This document shows positions 36,553 through 43,378 of a DNA stretch of 64,000 nucleotides, piece by piece. This DNA is from Verrucosispora sp. WMMD573. Lineage in GTDB: Bacteria; Actinomycetota; Actinomycetes; Mycobacteriales; Micromonosporaceae. The notes under the pieces are model-generated. The model saw only the letters and a program-made list of their open reading frames with translations. It ran no database searches and was not told the DNA's origin. The stretch is from positions 6,262,001 through 6,326,000 of the forward strand of contig NZ_CP114901.1 in the NCBI RefSeq assembly GCF_027497175.1, in the 5' to 3' direction. How positions within the stretch are numbered: position 1 is the first letter of the stretch; each line of letters starts with the position of its first letter. The position numbers and the translations under genes are program-made.

Positions 36553-36613
36553 GTTGATCATGAGGTTAGCGGCAGTTTCAGAGATCAATAATGCCGCTAA
36601 CCTCATGATCAAC
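36553..36613. repeat. TTGATCATGA-type intergenic hairpin
   Basis: This is the best copy: 22-base perfect arms (36553-36574 and 36592-36613), beginning GTTGATCATGAGGTTAGC, with a 17-base loop containing GAGATCAA. It lies between the converging serS and TlpA-like genes. Five G runs (36614-36648) follow immediately and reach the stop codon of the TlpA-like gene. Confidence 0.85.
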
Positions 36614-36650
36614 GGGACGGGGCAAGGGGGGCAGGCAAGGGGGCGGGGCG

Positions 36651-37223
36651 TCAGGCGGCCAGGGCGGTTACTCGGCGGGTGAGGTCCTCGCCGTCGAGCC
36701 AACCCTGGTGGATGATCCGGCCGTCGCGGTCGATGATGACGAAGGTGCTCTGCTCGACGACCTCGAAGCGCCGCCAGATCGCCCCCGCGTGGTCCTCGAT
36801 CTGCGGCATCGGGCCCAGCTCGAACTCGGTGACGAAGTCGGTCATCGCCTTGCGTTCACCGAGCCCGGCGACGCCGATGATCGGCACGGTCTCCCGGAAG
36901 CCGGGCTCGATCTCGGCGATCGTCCACGCCTGGCTGGCGCAGGTGGCACACCACGGCGCCCAGAACCAGAGCACCACCGGTCGGCCGGCCAGGGTGGCGG
37001 CGTCGAAGGCCACGCCGTCCAGGGTGGTGCCGGTGAACCGCAAGGTGTCCGGCACCGGGCTGACCGACCCGGTCGACGGGGACGAGGCGGACGCCGAGCC
37101 ACCCGCCTGCGGGGCCGCCTCGGCGTCCGGACCGGTGCCGCATCCGGCGGTGGCCAGCACGGCTGCGAGCAGAGCGGCGGTGACCGCCCCGGCGGACCCT
37201 CTCGTCGTCGAAAGCGATCCCAT
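36651..37223 (-). CDS. TlpA/DsbE-like thioredoxin lipoprotein
   Basis: This 190-residue protein has a lipoprotein signal (lipobox LATAGC, Cys about 28), a Ser/Pro linker, and a thioredoxin fold with the redox pair in WFWAPWCATCASQA. The cis-proline region is EQSTFVIIDRDGRI. It is similar to actinobacterial DsbE/DsbF-type extracellular disulfide proteins. It lies 60 bases downstream of the NuoF-like gene on the same strand, so it may share the redox operon transcript. Confidence 0.88.
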   Translation of the reverse strand: MGSLSTTRGSAGAVTAALLAAVLATAGCGTGPDAEAAPQAGGSASASSPSTGSVSPVPDTLRFTGTTLDGVAFDAATLAGRPVVLWFWAPWCATCASQAWTIAEIEPGFRETVPIIGVAGLGERKAMTDFVTEFELGPMPQIEDHAGAIWRRFEVVEQSTFVIIDRDGRIIHQGWLDGEDLTRRVTALAA

Positions 37224-37283
37224 CCGCGTCTCCTTCGGTTCGCGCGCCCCCGCCCGGGCGGCCGCACCGCCCCGGTCGGCGGC

Positions 37284-38750
37284 TCAGGCCTCGGTCAACC
37301 GCAGCGCCAGCGCGGGGCAGACCTTCACCGCCTTCACCGCGCCCTCCCGCAGCCAGGTCGGTACGGGGGTGGGCGGGAAGGCGGGGTATCCGTTCTGGTC
37401 CAGCCGGATGAAGTCCGGCACCACGTGGGCGCAGAGACCGTGCCCGTCGCAGCGGGACCAGTCCAGGACCAGCTTCTGCGGGTCGGGGTCGGGAGCGCCG
37501 GGCAGACCCATCATGCCCTTGACCCGCCGTCCGCAGCCCTCGCCGGTGGTGTGCTTCTTCAGGTCGTCGGCGAAGACCTCCATCGCCGAGAGCGCGAAGC
37601 GGGACGTACCGTCGGGGTGGCTGCACGCGCCGCGCCCCTTGACGTCGCCGGCGGCGGCCCGGACGACCTCGACCGGCGCGCTGCCGGAAACCGCCAGATC
37701 GACGGCGCGGGCCAGGTCGGGCAGACCCCGCTTGCACGGGCCGCACTGCCCGGCCGACTCGCCGGCCAGGTAACGGACCACCTGCGCCGCCTCGCCGAGT
37801 GGGCAGGTGTCGTTGGCCAGCGGGACGATGATGCCGGCGCCGAGCGTGCCGCCGACCGCGGCGAGCCCCTTGCGGGAGACCTCGGCCTGCTCCGCCGCCT
37901 CCCTCGTGATCCACTTGCCGTGGTAGCCGCCCATGAGGATGCCGGGACCGTCCGGCACCTCGCACAGTTCGAGGATCTCGGCCAGCGGGGTGCCGGCCGC
38001 GCACTCCACCACCGCGTGGCGTTTCGCCGCGCCGGTGACGCTAAGCAGCACAGTGCCGGGTTCGTCGTCGGTGCCGAGCGCCGCGTACTCGTACGGGCCG
38101 AGTCGGGCGGCGATCGCCAACTGGGCGTACGTCTCGGCGTTCGACAGCAGGGTCGGCATCCCGCCGACGCCGGAGTCGCTGGAACGCCTCTTGGTGCCGG
38201 GCGGAATGTGCGGCAGGCCGTTGATCCCGTTCACCAGCGCGCCGCCCTCACCGCTGATGAACCGGTGCGGCACCGTCACGACGCTTGTCGGTGCCGGCAT
38301 CCGCCGCTCGTCCAGGGCCTCCAACAGGGATTCCCGGCCCACCAGGTCGTCGGCCACGCAGAGCACGATCTCCTCGGCGTCCAACGCGAACGCGGCCAGG
38401 GCGGCACCGTCGAGAATCAGGTGCGGTGCCCGGGTGAGCAGGACCTTGTCCTTCCAACTGGCCGGCTCGCCCTCGGTGGCGTTGACCACGACCACGGGCG
38501 GCAGATCCTGGCGTTCACAGGACTCCAGCACCGCCCGCAGCTTGCGGGCGAACGGGAAGCCGGCCCCGCCCTTGCCCTTGAGCTGGATGCCTTCGGCGAG
38601 GCGCAGCAGCCCGGAGGGCTCCATCGGGCTGATCGGGCCGTGCACCAGCTCGTGGGCGCGCAGGTCAAGCCGGCCGAACTCGGCGAACCCCGCGGTGAGC
38701 CGAGGCTCACCGACGGCGGCCACCGGGGGTACGGCGGTCCGCATCGTCAC
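37284..38750 (-). CDS. NuoF-like NADH-binding protein with C-terminal ferredoxin domain
   Basis: This 488-residue protein resembles the flavin/NADH-binding subunit of complex I: GIQLKGKGGAGFPFARKL, then NATEGEPASWKDK, ETYAQLAI and SAGQCGPCKRG from the iron-sulfur part. At the C-terminus is a small ferredoxin-like domain (WSRCDGHGLCAHVVPDFI and VKVCPALAL), suggesting a 3Fe-4S cluster. It probably passes electrons between NADH and its membrane partner. The start overlaps the stop of the upstream haem membrane gene by GTGA, so the two form an operon. Confidence 0.87.
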   Translation of the reverse strand: MTMRTAVPPVAAVGEPRLTAGFAEFGRLDLRAHELVHGPISPMEPSGLLRLAEGIQLKGKGGAGFPFARKLRAVLESCERQDLPPVVVVNATEGEPASWKDKVLLTRAPHLILDGAALAAFALDAEEIVLCVADDLVGRESLLEALDERRMPAPTSVVTVPHRFISGEGGALVNGINGLPHIPPGTKRRSSDSGVGGMPTLLSNAETYAQLAIAARLGPYEYAALGTDDEPGTVLLSVTGAAKRHAVVECAAGTPLAEILELCEVPDGPGILMGGYHGKWITREAAEQAEVSRKGLAAVGGTLGAGIIVPLANDTCPLGEAAQVVRYLAGESAGQCGPCKRGLPDLARAVDLAVSGSAPVEVVRAAAGDVKGRGACSHPDGTSRFALSAMEVFADDLKKHTTGEGCGRRVKGMMGLPGAPDPDPQKLVLDWSRCDGHGLCAHVVPDFIRLDQNGYPAFPPTPVPTWLREGAVKAVKVCPALALRLTEA

Positions 38751-40516
38751 TTGGCCTCGCCCCGCAGCCCGGCCCAGTAGGCGCCGTCGACCGAGTCCGG
38801 GTCGGCCCGGCGGCGGCGCCGGCTCTCCGCCGACGAGGCCCGGCGGGCCCGGCGCGAGGCCAGGTCGACCAGGGTGGGGGTGTCGTCGTCCGCCACGTCG
38901 TCCTCCGGGGCGTACCGGGCCGGAGGACGCCAGTAGTCAGCCTCCGCCTCCGGCAGGTCGTCCTCGGCGCTGTGCCGCCCACCACCGCTGCGGGGCGCGG
39001 CGGAGATCGGCGAGCCGGAGATGGGTGCACCGGAGATCGGGTCGGCCGAGGTCGAGGCGGTCGACTCCCACCGGCGCGGGCTGTCCCAGGGCTCCTCCGG
39101 CTCGTCCTCCATCCGCTGCGGGGCGGCCGAGTACCGGCTGTCGGTCCGGGACCGGCGGGAACGGCCGTACTCCTCCTCGTCGTCGGAGTCGCGGCGGCGG
39201 CGTCGCACCGGCTCCTCGTACTCCATCAGGTCCTCGTCGCGACGGGACGCACGACGGCCCACCGGCTCGCGCTCCTCCTCGCGCCGCGACCGGCGGCCGG
39301 TCGACTCCTCGTCGCGTCGCGACCGGCGGGCCACCGGCTCCTCCTCGACCCGCGCCGCACGCCGCCCGGTGGTCTCCTGCTCCTCGCCGCGGCGGGCGGA
39401 ACGTCGGCTGCCCGGCTCGGCGTCACGACGCCGGCGCGCCACCGGCTCCAGCACCTCGGTCTCGCGGCGCACCACCCGCTCCAGTTCCTCCTCCTCGTGG
39501 CGTGAGGCGCGCCGGACGACCGGCTCGAACTCCTCGTCGCGACGATCCCGGCCGGACCGGACCGGTTCGCCCAACGTGCCCGGCTCAGGAACCACCGGCA
39601 CGGTGAACCGTTCCGGGTCGTTGCGCCGGATGGTGGGGCTGGCCCAGGTACCGGAGGTGCTGTCGGCCCAACTGGTGTCGCGACGGACCCGCTTCTCCCG
39701 ACCGTCGTCGGCTTCGTCGCGCCGGCCGGTCAGGGTGCCGAGCAGGGACTTGCCCCGGGTCTCCTCGGTGGGCTTGGCCCCGCTCATCACCTCGTTCAGG
39801 ACGGCGGCCTGCTGCCGCTCGCGGCTGCGCCGTTGCAGGGTGACCGAGAGCCGGACCATCAGGGCGATCACGACCAGCAGCGCGCAGGCGAAGTAGCTCA
39901 GCCCCACCCAGGTGGCGGGCGGGCGGCCGGCGAGCAGACCGTGGAAGATGGCGAACGGCCAGGAGACGTACGCCATGGAGTGCAGGGCACGCCACACCCA
40001 CTTCGGGCCGACGTCGGCAAACCGGGCCCGAATGATCCCGGTCCAGAGCACACCCACCATGAGCAGCGCGGCGATGGTGCCCAGCCCGATGTAGAGGCCC
40101 CGGCCACCGACGAACGGCACGGCGGCGTCGGTCATCCCCGCCCGGCCGCTGGCGATCTTGGTGATGACGTGGAAGGCCAGCCCGGCCACGCCGAGGATGC
40201 CGGTGGCCCGGTGCGCGGACTGCATCAGCACCCGGTGCCGGATGAGCAGCACCAGCCGGTCGGTGGCGAGCAGCCCCATCATCACCGTGAGGCTCAACGC
40301 GACCAGCGCGATCACGCCGGCGAAGAACTCGGTGAAGAAGAAGCCCATCGCGTACATCTGCTGACCCGCGCCGGTGAGCATCGTCAACGCCCAGAACGCG
40401 GCGAGCCCGGACGCGGAAAGCGCCATGATCTGGCCGCGGGACCGGACGCGGATCCCTCGACTGCTGCTGCTGGTACGTACGGCAGCTGCCTTCTCGTTCT
40501 GCGTAGCCCGGACCAT
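38747..40516 (-). CDS. Ferric reductase-like membrane protein with long charged repeat tail
   Basis: The N-terminal 230 residues have about six membrane helices and conserved histidines (RHRVLMQSAHRATG, LAFHVITK, ALHSMAYVSWPFAIFHGLL) like ferric reductase/cytochrome b-type domains that bind haem. The remaining 340 residues are a cytoplasmic disordered tail of Arg/Glu repeats (RRASRHEEEELERVVRRE and similar) followed by Ser/Ile/Pro repeats (DPISGAPISGSPISAAP). The ATG at 40516 has GAGGAG upstream. It overlaps the NuoF-ferredoxin gene, so the pair may move electrons from NADH through the membrane. Confidence 0.83.
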   Translation of the reverse strand: MVRATQNEKAAAVRTSSSSRGIRVRSRGQIMALSASGLAAFWALTMLTGAGQQMYAMGFFFTEFFAGVIALVALSLTVMMGLLATDRLVLLIRHRVLMQSAHRATGILGVAGLAFHVITKIASGRAGMTDAAVPFVGGRGLYIGLGTIAALLMVGVLWTGIIRARFADVGPKWVWRALHSMAYVSWPFAIFHGLLAGRPPATWVGLSYFACALLVVIALMVRLSVTLQRRSRERQQAAVLNEVMSGAKPTEETRGKSLLGTLTGRRDEADDGREKRVRRDTSWADSTSGTWASPTIRRNDPERFTVPVVPEPGTLGEPVRSGRDRRDEEFEPVVRRASRHEEEELERVVRRETEVLEPVARRRRDAEPGSRRSARRGEEQETTGRRAARVEEEPVARRSRRDEESTGRRSRREEEREPVGRRASRRDEDLMEYEEPVRRRRRDSDDEEEYGRSRRSRTDSRYSAAPQRMEDEPEEPWDSPRRWESTASTSADPISGAPISGSPISAAPRSGGGRHSAEDDLPEAEADYWRPPARYAPEDDVADDDTPTLVDLASRRARRASSAESRRRRRADPDSVDGAYWAGLRGEAK

Positions 40517-40691
40517 CTGCTCCTCGATCGTCTCGCGGCGGCGCACCGCCGGCCGACCCTGTTCCCCACTCCAGTACGCAGCGCGGCTCCAGTCGGATCA
40601 GTGTCGTAAGAAAAAATCTCGGCGAGTTGTCGAACCGCCCCGCCACCCGGCGCGTATAGCGGCCCCGCCGCCGACCGTCCACACCAGCACA

Positions 40692-40749
40692 TTGACAGAC
40701 GTTGAAATCGGCTTGTAACCTTTCTGAAATTTTCAGTCCCGGTTGCAAG
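40692..40749 (+). promoter_or_regulatory. Promoter and nested dyad before the first amylase
   Basis: TTGACA (about 40692) is a perfect -35 box, with TGTAAC about 16 bases on as a possible -10. The -10 overlaps a nested dyad: outer arms CTTGTAACC and GGTTGCAAG (8 of 9 pair) surround inner CTGAAATTTTCAG (40724-40736). The half-site TTGCAAG is the reverse of CTTGCAA, close to the CTTGCAG heptamer before the second amylase. It is probably an operator for sugar-responsive repression. Confidence 0.5.
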
Positions 40750-40802
40750 GTCCGGGCAGCCCGCACCACTTCCCCCGTCCCCCGGCACCCCTGGAGCACC
40801 CG

Positions 40803-42251
40803 ATGCATCGACGTCGACTCCGCCCGGCGATCGTCGCCCTCGCCCTGATCGCCGGGCTCCTCGCCCCCGGCGTGGCGACCGCACCCCCGGCGGCCGCCAC
40901 CCCCAGTGGCGGCAAGAAGGTCATCGCCAACCTCTTCGAGTGGAACTGGCCCTCGGTCGCCAGCGAGTGCAACAGCACCCTCGGCCCGAAGGGCTACGGC
41001 TTCGTCCAGGTGTCACCACCACAGGAGCACGTACGCGGCAACCAGTGGTGGGTGGCCTACCAGCCGGTCAGCTACCGGATCGAGTCCCGCAAGGGCACCC
41101 GCGCGCAGTTCAAGTCCATGGTCGACACCTGTCACGCGGCCGGCGTGAAAGTGATCGTCGACGCGGTCATCAACCACATGTCCGGCCAGGACAACGGTGG
41201 GACCGGCTGGGCCGGCTCGACCTACCAGCACCACGTCTACCCCGGCATCTACCAGTCGCAGGACTTCCACTACTGCGGGCGCAACGGCAACAACGACATC
41301 GCCAACTACAACGACCGCTACGAGGTGCAGAACTGCGAGCTGGTCAACCTCTCGGACCTGAAGACGGAGTCCGACTACGTCCGCTCCCGGCTGGCCGCGT
41401 ACCTCAATGACCTGCTGTCGCTCGGAGTGGACGGTTTCCGGCTGGACGCCAGCAAGCACATGCCGGCGGCCGACATCGCCAACATCCGCAGCCGGCTCAA
41501 CCGGTCGGCATACATCGTGCAGGAGGTCATCTACGGCGCGGGCGAGCCGATCACACCGAACGAGTACACCGGCAACGGTGACGTGCACGAGTTCCGCTAC
41601 GGCAAGGACCTGGCCCGGGTGTTCCGCTCCGAGCGGCTGGCGTACCTGCGCAACTTCGGCGAGGGCTGGGGCCACCTGCCCAGCGGCGTGTCCTCGGTCT
41701 TCGTGGACAACCACGACACCCAGCGCGACGACGGGGGCGTGCTCACCTACCGCGACCGGGGCATCTACGCGCTGGCCAACGCGTTCATGCTGGCCTGGCC
41801 GTACGGCTCCCCGACGGTGATGTCGAGCTACACCTTCAGCAGCCGCGACGCCGGCCCACCCTCGGACGGCAACAACAAGACGCGCAACACGGTCTGCTAC
41901 TCCGGCTGGGAGTGCGAACACCGCTGGCCGGTGATCGCGAACATGGTCGGCTTCCGCAACGCCACCGAGGGCGCCGCAGTCAGCAACTGGTACGACAACG
42001 GCAACAACCACATCGCCTTCAGCCGCACCGGCCGGGGCTTCATCACCATCAACGACGAGGGCTCCGCGATCAACGGCCGCTCCTACTACACCGGACTCCC
42101 GGCCGGCCGCTACTGCGACGTCATCCACGGCACCTTCACCAACGGCACCTGCTCCGGACCGGTCGTCACCGTCGACGCCAACGGCTGGTTCGCCGCCAAC
42201 ATCCCCGCCCACGACGCCATAGCCCTCCACCAAAACGCCCGCCTCCCCTAA
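40803..42251 (+). CDS. Secreted alpha-amylase, GH13
   Basis: This 482-residue enzyme has a signal peptide (ending APPAAATPSG) and a GH13 catalytic domain. The catalytic residues are in GFRLDASKH (nucleophile Asp), IVQEVIYG (acid/base Glu) and VDNHDTQR (transition-state Asp). The N-terminal VIANLFEWNWPSVASEC is typical of actinomycete amylases. It lacks a starch-binding domain, unlike the second amylase at 56954. The ATG at 40803 gives a clean signal peptide. Confidence 0.92.
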   Translation: MHRRRLRPAIVALALIAGLLAPGVATAPPAAATPSGGKKVIANLFEWNWPSVASECNSTLGPKGYGFVQVSPPQEHVRGNQWWVAYQPVSYRIESRKGTRAQFKSMVDTCHAAGVKVIVDAVINHMSGQDNGGTGWAGSTYQHHVYPGIYQSQDFHYCGRNGNNDIANYNDRYEVQNCELVNLSDLKTESDYVRSRLAAYLNDLLSLGVDGFRLDASKHMPAADIANIRSRLNRSAYIVQEVIYGAGEPITPNEYTGNGDVHEFRYGKDLARVFRSERLAYLRNFGEGWGHLPSGVSSVFVDNHDTQRDDGGVLTYRDRGIYALANAFMLAWPYGSPTVMSSYTFSSRDAGPPSDGNNKTRNTVCYSGWECEHRWPVIANMVGFRNATEGAAVSNWYDNGNNHIAFSRTGRGFITINDEGSAINGRSYYTGLPAGRYCDVIHGTFTNGTCSGPVVTVDANGWFAANIPAHDAIALHQNARLP

Positions 42252-42300
42252 CCCCCACCCACCCCACCCACCCCACCCACCCTCCTCCCGAGGGCCCGGG
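42252..42300. repeat. C-rich tract left of a hairpin
   Basis: Directly after the amylase stop the sequence is made of CCCACCC-like units through about 42285, then a GC-rich palindromic stretch (GGGCCCGGGGGCCC). On the minus strand it is a four-run G motif. It forms the left flank of the hairpin at 42310. Confidence 0.6.
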
Positions 42301-42309
42301 GGCCCGCGT

Positions 42310-42366
42310 TGATCATGAGGTTATTGCCCAGATTGGAGATCAAAAAGGGCAATAACCTCATGATCA
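42310..42366. repeat. TTGATCATGA-type intergenic hairpin
   Basis: Perfect 20-base arms (TGATCATGAGGTTATTGCCC at 42310-42329 and its complement at 42347-42366) with a 17-base loop holding GAGATCAA. The inner stem differs from the other copies but is matched on both sides. G runs follow at 42372-42400. It lies between genes in the same direction, amylase and transpeptidase. Confidence 0.8.
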
Positions 42367-42423
42367 CGCTTGGGGTGAGGGGGAAAGGGGGTAGAAGGGG
42401 TTGTTTAGGGTTATTGTGGGTAG

Positions 42424-43338
42424 GTGGGGGTTTTGGGGTTTCTGGGGTCGCGGGGGCGGCGGGGGGTCGCTGTCGGGGTGGGCTTGGCGGCGCTGATGGG
42501 TGGGGCCGCGTACACGGGATGGGCGCTGACGCCGACGCCCGGGGCGACTCCCGTCGCCGGGCCCACCGGTGAGGCGCTGACGCCGACGGCGGAGGTGCCG
42601 CCGTCGGCGGACGCCGAGCGGGTGCTGCCCGCAGCACCGGCGCCCGACGGGCTACCGGAGATCGACTACGACCCGGCCCCTGCCGGTTTCCCCGACGACC
42701 CGGACGCCCTCGACACCACACCGCTGACCCGGGGCCTGCACCCGACCCGGAGGATCGCCGCGTACGACGCGCCCGGTGGCCGCCCGCTGGCGTTCCTGAT
42801 GCCGACGATCAGCGAGGTGGAGCTGACCGTGCCGATCGCCCGCCGCGAGTCCGGCTGGACGGCGGTGCTGCTTCCCTCGGCCAACCGCAAACTGGCCTGG
42901 CTGCCACCCGGCGGCTTCCGCACCGTCGCGCTGCACGACCAGATCGTGGTGGAACGCACCCCGTTCCGGCTCACCTGGTACCGCGACGGCACCGCCCAAC
43001 AGTCCTGGCAGATCAGCCTCGGCCAACGTGGCCAGGAAACCCCACTCGGCCGGACCTTCGTGCTGGGCCGCACCCCACCACCGGAGTCGGTCTACGGCGG
43101 GGTGGACATCTACGCCCTCGGCTCGATCCCCGACGACCTGGACTCGGTGCCCGCCGGGCTGCGCGGCGCCCACATCGGGATCCACACCTGGTACCACGAC
43201 GGTGAGCTGGGCCAGCAGACCACGAACGGCTGCATCCGGTTGACCGCCACCGGTCAGCGCCTGCTGCTGGAGAAACTGCGTCCGGGCACGCCGGTGGTGG
43301 TCGTCGACGAACTGCCCACCCCACCCGCCACCGCCTGA
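42424..43338 (+). CDS. L,D-transpeptidase (YkuD domain), exported
   Basis: This 304-residue protein has an N-terminal signal/anchor (about 11-32, GRRGVAVGVGLAALMGG), a Pro/Thr-rich linker and a C-terminal YkuD domain. The catalytic cysteine is in TTNGCIRL and the conserved histidine in HIGIHTWY. L,D-transpeptidases cross-link peptidoglycan or attach proteins to it. The usual motif is S/T-H-G-C, and here the histidine is replaced by asparagine. The GTG start is weak; a later ATG (about 42496) would shorten the signal. Confidence 0.82.
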   Translation: MGVLGFLGSRGRRGVAVGVGLAALMGGAAYTGWALTPTPGATPVAGPTGEALTPTAEVPPSADAERVLPAAPAPDGLPEIDYDPAPAGFPDDPDALDTTPLTRGLHPTRRIAAYDAPGGRPLAFLMPTISEVELTVPIARRESGWTAVLLPSANRKLAWLPPGGFRTVALHDQIVVERTPFRLTWYRDGTAQQSWQISLGQRGQETPLGRTFVLGRTPPPESVYGGVDIYALGSIPDDLDSVPAGLRGAHIGIHTWYHDGELGQQTTNGCIRLTATGQRLLLEKLRPGTPVVVVDELPTPPATA

Positions 43339-43378
43339 GGCCGTGGTCGGGGAAACAGCCGCTCGATCATCCGACGAC

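Noticed and set aside
42252..42400. CRISPR-like repeats
   Set aside because: The repeated CCCACCC units are a simple C-rich tract with no spacers and no cas genes.
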